NCBI RefSeq assembly: GCF_016786355.1
Contig: NZ_JADWYX010000070.1
Span: 7,524 to 46,522 of the forward strand
Origin: Frankia sp. AgB1.9
Lineage (GTDB): Bacteria; Actinomycetota; Actinomycetes; Frankiales; Frankiaceae
Length of the DNA: 38,999 nucleotides
Reading direction: 5' to 3'
The notes below the pieces were generated by a model, which made no database searches, was not told the DNA's origin, and saw only the letters and a program-made list of their open reading frames with translations. The position numbers and the translations under genes are program-made. The number at the start of each line of letters is the position of its first letter. The stretch's first letter is position 1. Positions 6,360 to 14,592 of the stretch are shown here, piece by piece.

Positions 6360-6387
6360 CCGGTCGTGGTCCGGTGCCGGTCCGCGG

Positions 6388-9300
6388 TCAGCCGAGCTGG
6401 TCGACGGCCCGCCAGGCCTGCGCGACCAGGGCGGGGCCGGGCTGGTCGCCGTACTCCGCGCGGAACGCCGCTATCGAGCCAGGCCCCCGCTCCTCGGCGC
6501 AGGGCGCGATCTTGTCCCAGGACATGGTCGGGATCATGCGGCTGTAGGAGAAACGCTCAGCCAGCACCAGGAGGCGCACGGCCTCGGCCGCGGGAACGGC
6601 AGACCGCAACAGCCCCCAGGCACCAAGCGCGAACAGCGCCATGCCGCAGACCGGGAAGTCGAGATGGACGCCTTCCAGTCCCAGCGCGCCCAACGTCCTG
6701 GCCCGGCAGGACGCGAACAGTTCGGCGCCGTCGGCCTCGTCACTGGAGGTCCCGTAGTACGCGAACGCGGTCAGCATGCTCGCGTCCGCGAACAGCAGCC
6801 AGGGCTCGACGCCGGTCGACTGGTGGCCTGGGAAGGCGAAGGCGCGCAGGCGCGCGGACGAGGCCCGGTAGGCCGCGAGCCCGGCAACCGCGTCGCCGCG
6901 TGCCAGCGCGATCTCGGCCTCGGCGGGGCCGAGCGCGAGCAGCCCACCGAGGATGGCGTCGGAGCCCTTGAGCTGCTCGATCTGGTCGAGGTAGGCCGAC
7001 GCCTCGTCGAGGTGTCCGGTAGCCACCGCGGCGAGCGCGACCACCGAATGGAGCTGGACCAGGTCGTCCGTCGCGCCGAGCCGGGCGAGCACCGGAATCG
7101 CGGCGCGGGCGTGGGGCACGGCGGCGACCGGATGGCCCAGCTGCATGTGGAGAGCGGCCAGGTGGGCGTGCAGCATCGCCGCCAGCCAAGGACCGTCGAA
7201 GTCCTCCCGCATCAGGGTCAACGCGCGTTCGGCCCCGTCGATCGCGCTCATCGGGTCACCGGCGTTCTCGTGCAGATGGCTGCGCCACTGCAGGGCGGTG
7301 ATCGCCACGGACGGGTCGGTGGACTCGGCCAGCTCGTCGAGCCGGGTGCCGAACGGCTCGCCGACGTTCGGGTCGTGCGCGAGGAGAACCGTGACCATGG
7401 CGTTGATCCGCGGGTCGCCGCGCTCGTCCGTCCCGAGGCGGACGAGCAGGTCGTGGATCGTCGCATGCGCCTCGCCGGACGCCCCGATCATGGCGTTCTG
7501 CAGCACGATCACCAGCGCGGCCCGGGTGGCGTCCGCGAGCTCGGGAGGTGGCAGCCAGCCGGCCACGGTCTCGGCGACCGAGCCCGCGAGCACGAACACC
7601 CTGGGGTGCTCCCCTCGCACGGACCACAGCCCGCCCAGGCCGCACAGCAGCTGGACGGCTGCCTCCGGGTCGGCGCCGGCGAGCGCCTGGCGCAGCACGT
7701 CCGCCAGGTTGGTCTCCTCGGCGTCGAGTGCGTCGATGCCGTCGAACTGGTGCGCGCCGAACATCCGCTGGGCCGCCGCGCTCGCGTAGTCGACCGCCCA
7801 GGCCCGCAGCGCGGCCAGTGCCTGGTCCTGCTCGCCGGCCTGCGTGAGGCGCATCCGGCCGAACTCGCGGACGGTCTCCAGCATCCGGTACCGCACGCCC
7901 GCGGTCGTCTCGACGACGGTCAGCAGCGACTGGTCGACGAGCGCCTGCACGGCGCCCAGCGCGTCCGCGCCGAGAACCTGCTCCGCAGCCGTCAGGGTGA
8001 CCCCGTCCTGGAAGACCGACAGCCAGCGCAACGCGCGGCGTTCGCGCTCCTCCAGCAGGTTCCAGGACCAGTCGATGACGGCGATCAGGGTGCGGTGCCG
8101 GTCCGGCGCGTTCCTGACCCCGCCGCGCAACAGGGCGAACCGGTCCTCCAACCGTCGGCTGATCTCCTCGACGGACATCACCCGAGCCTTGGCCGCGGCG
8201 AGCTCGATGGCCAGCGGGAGACCGTCCAGCCGCGCGGCGATGTCCATGACCGCGTCCTCGGGAAGCTGGACCTCGGGCCGCGCCGCGACGGCGCGCTGCC
8301 GGAACAGGTCGGCGGACTCCAGCGGGCCGAGCTCGCTCAGCGGATAGACCCGCTCCGCGCTGATCGCCAGGGGCGCCCGTGACGTGGTGACCACCCGCAG
8401 GTCGGCCGCGGTGGCGACGAGGAACGCCACCAGGTCGGCGACGGCGTCGACGAGATGCTCGCAGTTGTCGAGGATCAGCAGGCTGGGCGCCGCGCTGAGG
8501 TGCTGGGCGATCCGCCCGCGCACGTCGGCGAGCTGCTGGGGGGTCAGCGTCCGGCGCCCGTGCACGGAGTCGCGCACCCCCAGCACGGAACCGACCTCAC
8601 CGATCACGTCGTCCGGCGAGGTGACACCGACCAGCCCGATGAAGTGCACGACCGGCTGGTCGGCCGACCGGCCGAGCGCGTGCGCCAGCCGGGTCTTGCC
8701 CAGCCCGCCCGGCCCGACGATCGAGACCACGCGGGAGGTGCCGACCAGCGCCCGCAGCCGTCGGAGGTCGTCCGCGCGCCCGATCAGCGGGCTCGTGTCG
8801 TAGTGCAGGCCCATGCGGACCGGCCGATCGAGGTGGAGCAGCTCCCGGTGCACCCGTTCGAGCGGCCCGCCGGGACTGACGCCGAGGCGCTCGCGCAGCT
8901 CGGACCGGTAGCGCTCGTACCGGTCGAGCGCCGCGCTCGTGCCGCGCACCGCCGCCTCGCTGCGCAGCAGGCACGCGAGCACGGCCTCGTCAGACGAGTC
9001 CCGGTCGAACGCGTCGAGGAGGCGCGGCAGCGCGGACTCGTGCTCCCCGGTCAGGCTCAGCACCCGGCCGAGCAGCCCGGCCAGCTCGGCCCGGTGCGCC
9101 GCGGCGTCCCGCCGCAGCTCCGCCAACGGGCGGCAGTCCTCGTCTCGTGGCTCCACCAGCGTCTCGGCCAGCGCCAGCGCCTCGGCCGCCGTCTCGCGCG
9201 TCGCGGCCAGGTCGTCGGCCGCGAGCAGGCGCCGCGCCCGCCGGGTCAGGTCGCCGAGCCGCAGCGCGTCGACCTGCTCGGACGGCACGCCTAGCCGGTA

Positions 9301-9546
9301 GCCGTGACCGTCGCGCACGACCGCGTCCTGGCCGCACTGCGACCGGGTGCGCGAGATCAGGACCTGCAACGCCTTGCCGGCGTTGCCTGGCTCGTTCTCG
9401 CCCCAGATCACCTCGGCCAGCCGTTCGCTCGGCACGGCCTGACCTCCGCCGACGACCAGCGCCGCCAACAACGCCTGCGGACGCTCACCGACCACGGGCC
9501 GGCCACGCCAGCGCACGCCGTCGAGAACGGTCAGGACAAACGGCAC
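6388..9546 (-). CDS. BTAD-STAND transcriptional regulator (AfsR/SARP-like)
   Basis: This 1052-residue protein starts with an OmpR-type winged helix (RPVVGERPQALLAALVVGGGQAVPSERLAEVIWG; ~1-90), followed by a bacterial transcriptional activation domain (~95-240; ERYRSELRERLGVSPGGPLERVHRELL). A STAND ATPase follows with GPGGLGKT (278-285) and LLILDNCEHL (~350), then TSRAPL and the GLPLAIELAAAKARVMS region. The long C-terminal half is helical and TPR-like. AfsR-type proteins activate secondary-metabolism or export genes when their ATPase switches. It converges on the DrrAB exporter across a shared terminator, so the exporter is a natural candidate target. GTG 9546 follows TAGACT by 6 bases, suggesting a leaderless mRNA. 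The family call is firm, the target is inference. Confidence 0.92.
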   Translation of the reverse strand: MPFVLTVLDGVRWRGRPVVGERPQALLAALVVGGGQAVPSERLAEVIWGENEPGNAGKALQVLISRTRSQCGQDAVVRDGHGYRLGVPSEQVDALRLGDLTRRARRLLAADDLAATRETAAEALALAETLVEPRDEDCRPLAELRRDAAAHRAELAGLLGRVLSLTGEHESALPRLLDAFDRDSSDEAVLACLLRSEAAVRGTSAALDRYERYRSELRERLGVSPGGPLERVHRELLHLDRPVRMGLHYDTSPLIGRADDLRRLRALVGTSRVVSIVGPGGLGKTRLAHALGRSADQPVVHFIGLVGVTSPDDVIGEVGSVLGVRDSVHGRRTLTPQQLADVRGRIAQHLSAAPSLLILDNCEHLVDAVADLVAFLVATAADLRVVTTSRAPLAISAERVYPLSELGPLESADLFRQRAVAARPEVQLPEDAVMDIAARLDGLPLAIELAAAKARVMSVEEISRRLEDRFALLRGGVRNAPDRHRTLIAVIDWSWNLLEERERRALRWLSVFQDGVTLTAAEQVLGADALGAVQALVDQSLLTVVETTAGVRYRMLETVREFGRMRLTQAGEQDQALAALRAWAVDYASAAAQRMFGAHQFDGIDALDAEETNLADVLRQALAGADPEAAVQLLCGLGGLWSVRGEHPRVFVLAGSVAETVAGWLPPPELADATRAALVIVLQNAMIGASGEAHATIHDLLVRLGTDERGDPRINAMVTVLLAHDPNVGEPFGTRLDELAESTDPSVAITALQWRSHLHENAGDPMSAIDGAERALTLMREDFDGPWLAAMLHAHLAALHMQLGHPVAAVPHARAAIPVLARLGATDDLVQLHSVVALAAVATGHLDEASAYLDQIEQLKGSDAILGGLLALGPAEAEIALARGDAVAGLAAYRASSARLRAFAFPGHQSTGVEPWLLFADASMLTAFAYYGTSSDEADGAELFASCRARTLGALGLEGVHLDFPVCGMALFALGAWGLLRSAVPAAEAVRLLVLAERFSYSRMIPTMSWDKIAPCAEERGPGSIAAFRAEYGDQPGPALVAQAWRAVDQLG

Positions 9547-9906
9547 CCCCTCAGTCTAGGGACGCCCGACAAGCCGGCGGAATTCACGCGACGGCCACCG
9601 CCGGGCCACACTCGGGCCGCGGCGACAGGAGCGAACAGTTTCCTTGATGGGGTTGGCGGCCGCCAGGTTGATATGGCGACGGCCTGAACCAGCCCGGCTG
9701 CCGCGGGCCGCGACACCGTCTCGGGCTCCTATGCGCCTCACATGTTTCCGGGATGGCGCTCGCACGCAGAGCTGGTGGTCTTTGCGTTGCCGGCAAGGGA
9801 AACGGGCGTAGGTCCGCCTGGCCCGCGGATTGCGGTCCCGTCGGCTGTCTCCCGGGGCTTCCGGGAATTCCGTCGATCACCAGACCTGAAGGCAGGCGTC
9901 CACCCC
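9547..9906. other. Divergent intergenic region, regulator to lipoprotein
   Basis: Apart from the TAGACT box next to the regulator gene, I see no gene, strong hairpin or recognisable operator in these 360 bases. They must contain the promoter of the lipoprotein gene at 9907. Confidence 0.5.
9553..9558 (-). promoter_or_regulatory. Candidate -10 box (TAGACT) for the BTAD regulator
   Basis: On the minus strand TAGACT ends 6 bases before GTG 9546, at the distance expected for a leaderless transcript. A good -35 is not visible. Confidence 0.35.
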
Positions 9907-10572
9907 ATGACGATGAACGCTCCGATCCACCGAGGTCTCGCCGTGGCCACCCTGGCCAGTGCGGCGCTGCTGTCACTCGCCGCGTGCCAGCCGGCGGTAT
10001 CGACCTCGCTGGCCGAGGCGTCGGTGACGGCGTCGCCCGCCGCCGATGCGACGTCGGCTCTGCCGGCCGACCCGGCGACGGACGGATCCGACCCGACGAC
10101 CTCGCCCCCGGCGAGCGCGTCGGTACCCGCCGAGACGACTCCCGACGCGACGGTGACCCCCGTGCCGACGGCCGCGTCCGGCACCCCGAGGCCCCGAATC
10201 CCGGCCGGCCGGGGCACGGGTGGACCGGGCTCGGAGACCATCACGATCACGTCCCCGGTCGCGGTCGCCGGTCACGTCGACACGACCGTGACCTGCGGGG
10301 TGAGTGGCAACCACTACACGGCCTCGGCGAGTGCCGTGGTGCAGGGTTACACGGTCACGGAGACCGTGGTCGCGGCGAACTATCACGCGCCGGGCACCTA
10401 CACGATCCTGGTGACGGTCTCGTTGACCATCCCGGGCGAGGGCCGCTACGTGATCACCGCCGTTCCGGCCAGCGCTCAGATTACCGACACCGGCGGCTCG
10501 GTCTCGTTCTCGGCGACTTCCGACGGCGGCCGCACGCTGGCCGGTTCCATCGCGTGGGCCTGCTCGGCCTAG
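9907..10572 (+). CDS. Secreted lipoprotein of unknown function
   Basis: This 221-residue protein has a lipoprotein signal: MTMNAPIHRG, a hydrophobic core and the lipobox LSLAAC with Cys27, so it is predicted to be anchored outside the membrane. Residues ~30-110 are a low-complexity Ala/Thr/Pro/Ser/Asp spacer, often seen as a wall-spanning stalk. The C-terminal ~110 residues form a beta-rich domain (ETITITSPVAVAGHVDTTVTCGVSGNHYTASASAVV ... GRYVITAVPASAQITDTGG) with two cysteines that could pair. I do not recognise this domain. The frame is open upstream, but ATG 9907 is the start that exposes the signal peptide. The DUF2993-like gene follows 4 bases later, so they probably share a transcript and act together at the envelope. 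Confidence 0.75.
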   Translation: MTMNAPIHRGLAVATLASAALLSLAACQPAVSTSLAEASVTASPAADATSALPADPATDGSDPTTSPPASASVPAETTPDATVTPVPTAASGTPRPRIPAGRGTGGPGSETITITSPVAVAGHVDTTVTCGVSGNHYTASASAVVQGYTVTETVVAANYHAPGTYTILVTVSLTIPGEGRYVITAVPASAQITDTGGSVSFSATSDGGRTLAGSIAWACSA

Positions 10573-10576
10573 CGGC

Positions 10577-11215
10577 ATGTACCCGGTGATACCCGACGGA
10601 CAGCTCGTGGCCGAGCCGGACGCCGCGACGGCCGGCGGCGCTCGGCGCTGGCGCTTGCTCGTGACGCTTCCGCTCGTCGTCGTGCTCGGCCTGCTGCTGG
10701 CCGACCGGCTGCTGGTCGGAGTCGTCGAGCACCGGCTGTCGGCCCGGCTGTCCTGCCTGGGCGCGCTGACCGGGACCCGGTCGGTGCACATCGGCGGATT
10801 CCCGTTCCTCACCCAGGTGGCCGAGGGGCATTACCGGGTGGTGACGGTGACGGCCGACGGCGTCGGCGCGTCGTCCCGGCTGACCGACGTCGACGTGACC
10901 TTCCACGACGTCCGGATGCCGCCGTTGGCCGGCCTGGTCGGCCAGCCGGCACCCGGCTCGGTCTCGGTCGGCTCGGTCTCGGTCGAGGCGACGGTCACGC
11001 TCGGTTCCGCTGGTCTGGCCGCCAGTCTCGGTGCGGGGGGAGGGCTGCTCGACGCGGCGGGCTCGGGCCAGCTGGACGACCCGATCGTGAGGTTGGGTGG
11101 CCTTCCCTTCCCGGTCCACATCAAGGGCGTCCAGCCTGTGCCCGGCGGGGTGCGTGTCGCGCTGTCGGTGCCGGGCACGGCGGTCAGCGGCGGCGCCGTG
11201 GGCTGCCAAGGCTGA
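10577..11215 (+). CDS. DUF2993 / LmeA-like membrane-anchored protein
   Basis: This 212-residue protein has a short cytoplasmic N-terminus, one transmembrane anchor (~residues 29-48, LLVTLPLVVVLGLLLADRLL) and an exported lipid-binding-type domain. That domain shows the DUF2993 pattern: SVHIGGFPFLTQVAEGHYRVVTVTADGV, VDVTFHDVRMP, then LPFPVHIKGVQPVPGGVRVALSVPG. Mycobacterial LmeA, a member of this family, binds phospholipid and supports mannan elongation in the periplasm; the function here may differ. It starts 4 bases after the lipoprotein stop, so the two look co-transcribed. A hairpin at 11257-11303 closes the unit. Confidence 0.82.
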   Translation: MYPVIPDGQLVAEPDAATAGGARRWRLLVTLPLVVVLGLLLADRLLVGVVEHRLSARLSCLGALTGTRSVHIGGFPFLTQVAEGHYRVVTVTADGVGASSRLTDVDVTFHDVRMPPLAGLVGQPAPGSVSVGSVSVEATVTLGSAGLAASLGAGGGLLDAAGSGQLDDPIVRLGGLPFPVHIKGVQPVPGGVRVALSVPGTAVSGGAVGCQG

Positions 11216-11256
11216 CCGGCGTCGAGGCCGCTGGATGGCGTCAACCCACGCCGAGT

Positions 11257-11303
11257 CCTACCAGGTGGTCGCAGATTCGGACGGGGCTCGACCACCGGGT
11301 AGG
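11257..11303. terminator. Bidirectional terminator hairpin
   Basis: CCTACCAGGTGGTCG (11257-11271) and CGACCACCGGGTAGG (11289-11303) pair over 15 positions with one mismatch around a 17-base loop. It lies in the convergent gap between the DUF2993 gene and cobK. Confidence 0.75.
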
Positions 11304-11328
11304 GCTCACCGCGCCGGCCAGCGGATGA

Positions 11329-12147
11329 TCATGGGCGGAGCGGGCGGGCAGCGGGGTCTTGGTCCTCGCCGAGTGCGCGCAGTGCGGCGACGACTCCGGC
11401 GACGTTCGACCAGGTGGGTGGTGCCGGGTCGGTCGCCGCCGGGCGGTCGACCATGACGACCGGCAGGCCGAGGGCTCGGGCCGCGTCCAGCTTCGCCGCG
11501 GTCAGGGCACCGCCGCTGTCCTTGGTCACCAGGACCCGGACGCCGTGGTCGCGCATCAGCCGGGTCTCGCCCTCGACCGTGTACGGGCCGCGGTCGAGCA
11601 GCACGGTGTGCCGGGGCGGCAGCACGTCGGTCGGCGGGTCGACCGCCCTGATCACGTAATGGCGGTAGGGGTCGGCGGCGAACGGCGCGAGCTGGCGGCG
11701 GCCGGTGGTGACGAACACGGCGCCGCCCGGCGGGCACAGGGCGCGAGCCTGGTCGGCCGCCGTCCGGAGATCCGCGACGCGGTGCCAGCCGTCGCCGGGG
11801 CGCTCGGTCCAGCCCGGCCGGGCCAGCCGCAGCAGCGGCACTCCGGCGCCCGGCTCGGCTGGCCGGCCGCCGTCGGGCGGCCCGACGCACACGGCGATGG
11901 CGTGCGCGGACATCGTCGCGGCGAACGGGTGGGTGGCGTCGACGACGACCTCGATCGCGCGGTCACGCAAGAAGGCACGCAGCCCGGCGACGCCGCCGAA
12001 GCCGCCGATCACGGTCTCGCCGGCGGGCAGCGCCGGGTCGCGGACCCGGCCGGCGAGCGAGGTGGTGACGGCCATCCCCGGCTCCTCGACCAGCGCGGCG
12101 GCCAGGTCACGGGCCTCCCGGGTGCCGCCGAGGATCAGGACACGCAC
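11329..12147 (-). CDS. cobK: Precorrin-6A reductase CobK
   Basis: This 272-residue enzyme reduces precorrin-6A to precorrin-6B with NADPH in the corrin ring pathway. It begins VRVLILGGTREARDLAAALVEE, the dinucleotide-binding start of CobK/CbiJ. It continues with TSLAGRVRDPALPAGETVIGGFGG, VVDATHPFAATMSAHAIAVC and LLRLARPGW, and near the C-terminus VLVTKDSGG-ALTAAKLDAARALGLPVVMVDRP, all strongly conserved. The start GTG 12147 overlaps the end of cobM by 13 bases. The frame is open much further upstream, but earlier starts lie inside cobM. It is the last gene of the leftward cobL-cobM-cobK arm and converges on the DUF2993 gene. Length is normal. Confidence 0.93.
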   Translation of the reverse strand: MRVLILGGTREARDLAAALVEEPGMAVTTSLAGRVRDPALPAGETVIGGFGGVAGLRAFLRDRAIEVVVDATHPFAATMSAHAIAVCVGPPDGGRPAEPGAGVPLLRLARPGWTERPGDGWHRVADLRTAADQARALCPPGGAVFVTTGRRQLAPFAADPYRHYVIRAVDPPTDVLPPRHTVLLDRGPYTVEGETRLMRDHGVRVLVTKDSGGALTAAKLDAARALGLPVVMVDRPAATDPAPPTWSNVAGVVAALRALGEDQDPAARPLRP

Positions 12148-12887
12148 GCGCGGTCTCGTTCCACCGAGTACAGGTGGCTGTCCCGGAAGCCCTCGGCCGC
12201 CAGCGCGGCGCCGACGATGATGACCGCGGCCCGGCGAATCCCGGCGGCCTGGACGGCGGTGGCGATGCCGTCGAGCCGGCCGCGCAGCACGACCTGGTCG
12301 GGCCGCGACGCCCACGCGACCACGGCGACCGGGGTGTCCGCGCCGTAGACCGGGAGCAGCTCGGCGACGACCGCCTCGATCCGCTGGACCGACAGGTGGA
12401 TGACCATGGTCGCCTGGGCGGCGCCGAGCGCCGCGAGCGTCTCCCCGGCGGGCATCGCCGAGGCGTTCTCGCTGGTCCGGGTCAGCACCACGCTCTGCGC
12501 GACGCCCGGGACGGTCAGCTCCCGGTTCAGCTCGGCCGCCGCCGCCGCGTACGCGGAGACGCCCGGGCAGACGTCGTAGCGGACGCCGGCCGCGTCGAGC
12601 CGGCGCATCTGTTCGGCGACGGCGCTGAACACCGACGGGTCGCCGCTGCACAACCGGGCGACATCCTGCCCGGCGGCGTCGGCCTCGACCAGCTGGCCGA
12701 CGATCTCGTCCAGGGTCAGCCGGGCGGTGTCGACCAGCCTGGCGCCAGGTGGGCAGTGCGCCAGCACGGCCGGGTCCACGAGGCTGCCGGCGTAGAGGCA
12801 GACCGGCGACGCGGCGATCAGGTCGCGGGCGCGCAGCGTGATCAGATCGGCTGCGCCGGGCCCGGCGCCGATGAAGTGGACGGTCAT
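12135..12887 (-). CDS. cobM: Precorrin-4 C11-methyltransferase CobM
   Basis: This 250-residue SAM-dependent corrin methyltransferase converts precorrin-4 to precorrin-5. Family motifs are clear: VHFIGAGPGAADLITLRARDLI at the N-terminus, the CobM-specific CLYAGSLVDPAVL, ARLCSGDPSVFSAVAEQ, VCPGVSAYAAAAAELNRELTVPGVAQSVVLTRTSENASAMP and MVIHLSVQRI. ATG 12887 gives the exact family N-terminus, with GGGAG about 10 bases upstream. It follows cobL by 37 bases and overlaps cobK, so the three form one leftward unit. Length and motifs are normal. Confidence 0.95.
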   Translation of the reverse strand: MTVHFIGAGPGAADLITLRARDLIAASPVCLYAGSLVDPAVLAHCPPGARLVDTARLTLDEIVGQLVEADAAGQDVARLCSGDPSVFSAVAEQMRRLDAAGVRYDVCPGVSAYAAAAAELNRELTVPGVAQSVVLTRTSENASAMPAGETLAALGAAQATMVIHLSVQRIEAVVAELLPVYGADTPVAVVAWASRPDQVVLRGRLDGIATAVQAAGIRRAAVIIVGAALAAEGFRDSHLYSVERDRACVS

Positions 12888-12924
12888 CGCGTCGCTCCCT
12901 TTTTGCTTGCTGCTGCTGGGACGG

Positions 12925-14175
12925 TCATCGGGTCTGCGGCGCCGGCGCGGTGTGGACCCACTGGGTGACAGGCAGTGCCGGCCGGAACGCGGTGAACGAA
13001 CCGACCGGCTCGGCATGGGAGATCGCGATCCGGCGCAGCCGGCCGCCGGCGCGGCGGTGCCAGTCCGCGAGCACGGCCTCGGTCTCGATCGTGACCGCGT
13101 TGGCGACGAGGCGCCCGCCGGGCCGCAAGGCCGCGAGACAGGCCTCGATGACCCCGGCCACGCTGGCGCCGCCTCCGACGAAGACGGCGTCGGGCCTGGG
13201 CAGGCCGGCGAGTGCCGCCGGCGCGCGGCCCTTCACGACGCGCAGCCCGCCCGCCGCCGTGGCGAGGCCCGCGGTCTGCTCGACGGCGCCGGCGAGCCGT
13301 TCGGCGTTCGCGCGCACGTGGGCGGCCCGGTCGGCCCGCGGCTCGATCGCGACCGCCCGGCACCGGCGGTCGGCGCGTAGCCATTCGGTGGTGATGCCGC
13401 CGCTGCCGGCCCCGACGTCCCAGAGCAGCTCGCCGGGTGCCGGAGCGAGGGCGGCCAGGGTTACGGCCCGGACCTCCTGCTTCGTCAGCACGCCGTCGGT
13501 GGCGAACGTGTCGTCGGGCAGCCCTGGCACCCGGCTGGCCACCGCCGGGCCCTCGTGTGCCGGGTCCGGTCCGCAGTGGACCGCGACCATGGCGAGCCGG
13601 TCGTGTGGCGGTACCCCGGGCCCACCCGGATGGCGCCCGACCCGCTCGCGCGGGCCGCCGAGGCGTTCCAGCACGGTGAGCTCGGCGTCGAGGCCGCGCT
13701 CGGCGACCAGCCGGCCGACCCGGTCCGCGCCGTCCTCGTCGCCGGTGAGGACCAGCACCCGCGCGCCGGCGTGCAGCTCGGGGCCGACCGCGGCGTACGG
13801 CCGGCCGACCGCGCTGACGACGGCGACCTCCTCGACCGGCCAGCCGAGCCGGGCGCAGGCCAGCGAGATCGACGACGGGGCCGGCAGGACCCGGACCTGA
13901 CCCGGGCCCAGCGCCCGCGCGAGCGTGCCGCCGACCCCGTAGTGCATCGGGTCGCCGCTGGCGAGGACGGCGACCCGTTGGCCGGCATGGCTGTCGGGCA
14001 GCGCCGCGGCGGCCGCCGCCAGGTCGCGGGGCCAGGTCTCGACGGCCCGTACCCGGCCGGCCACGAGGCCCAGCTGACGGGCGCCGCCGAGTACGACATC
14101 GGCGGCGGCGAGCGCCGCCCGGGCCGGCTGGCCCAGGCCGTCCCAGCCGTCCTCGCCGATGCCGACCACCGTCAC
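12925..14175 (-). CDS. cobL: Precorrin-6B methyltransferase/decarboxylase CobL (CbiE-CbiT)
   Basis: This ~416-residue bifunctional enzyme methylates C5 and C15 and decarboxylates the C12 acetate of precorrin-6B. The N-terminal CbiE half (~1-200) starts VTVVGIGEDGWDGLGQPARAAL and contains AVLASGDPMHYGVGGTLAR. The C-terminal CbiT half carries FATDGVLTKQEVRAVTLAAL and the SAM loop LLWDVGAGSGGITTEWLR. The start is uncertain because the frame is open for kilobases upstream. I chose GTG 14175, which gives the family N-terminus. GTGs at 14260-14300 would add a Pro/Ala-rich leader encoded partly by a 15-bp triple repeat. It is the first gene of the leftward arm and diverges from the riboswitch-controlled arm. 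No riboswitch is seen on its own strand. Confidence 0.93.
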   Translation of the reverse strand: MTVVGIGEDGWDGLGQPARAALAAADVVLGGARQLGLVAGRVRAVETWPRDLAAAAAALPDSHAGQRVAVLASGDPMHYGVGGTLARALGPGQVRVLPAPSSISLACARLGWPVEEVAVVSAVGRPYAAVGPELHAGARVLVLTGDEDGADRVGRLVAERGLDAELTVLERLGGPRERVGRHPGGPGVPPHDRLAMVAVHCGPDPAHEGPAVASRVPGLPDDTFATDGVLTKQEVRAVTLAALAPAPGELLWDVGAGSGGITTEWLRADRRCRAVAIEPRADRAAHVRANAERLAGAVEQTAGLATAAGGLRVVKGRAPAALAGLPRPDAVFVGGGASVAGVIEACLAALRPGGRLVANAVTIETEAVLADWHRRAGGRLRRIAISHAEPVGSFTAFRPALPVTQWVHTAPAPQTR

Positions 14176-14251
14176 GCCGAACGCACCGGAGCCGTCGACG
14201 GCTCCTTCGGCTACGGCGCCCCCGGGGACGGGCGCGGGCCCGGTGGGCTCG

Positions 14252-14296
14252 GGGCTGGCTGGCACAGGGCTGGCTGGCACAGGGCTGGCTGGCACA
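14252..14296. repeat. Three perfect 15-bp tandem repeats upstream of cobL
   Basis: GGGCTGGCTGGCACA is repeated exactly at 14252, 14267 and 14282. On the minus strand it would read PVPAS in the cobL frame if cobL started further upstream; otherwise it lies in the cobL leader or promoter region. Confidence 0.9.
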
Positions 14297-14379
14297 GGGG
14301 CGATTGTGCATGGCCGTGCCAGCCGCCGTCGCGCTGATCGCGGGACCAGGGCCAGCGGGTGTTCGTGGTCACTGTCCCT

Positions 14380-14512
14380 CGGGCGCCGTCCCATGGCACC
14401 ATTCCTGCCAGGCGATACGAGGGGAACTCCGGTGCGGCGCTGGGCGCCAAGACCGGGGCGGTCCCGCCACTGTGAGCCGCGGCCGGTCCGGCGCGGTGAG
14501 CCAGAACACCTC
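14380..14512 (+). promoter_or_regulatory. Cobalamin riboswitch
   Basis: The plus strand contains the conserved elements of the AdoCbl aptamer in order: TGGCACC ... GCCAGG, GAGGGGAACTCCGGTG, a paired CCGG after AAGA, the B12-box core GGTCCCGCCACTGTGA, and the closing GGTGAGCCAGAACACC. An added perfect hairpin GGCGC-TGG-GCGCC sits in the P5/L5 region. The boundaries are approximate. It ends ~80 bases before the chelatase start; the stretch between has GC hairpins but no T-run, so control could be by ribosome-site masking or by termination. It should lower expression of the nine-gene rightward arm when cobalamin is plentiful. Confidence 0.9.
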
Positions 14513-14592
14513 GATCGCCCGCCCGTGGGCGGCAGTTCCCGGGCCCGTACGAGCGGCAGGCGCGGACACTGCCGGTGCGAGGTGGTGCGCGC

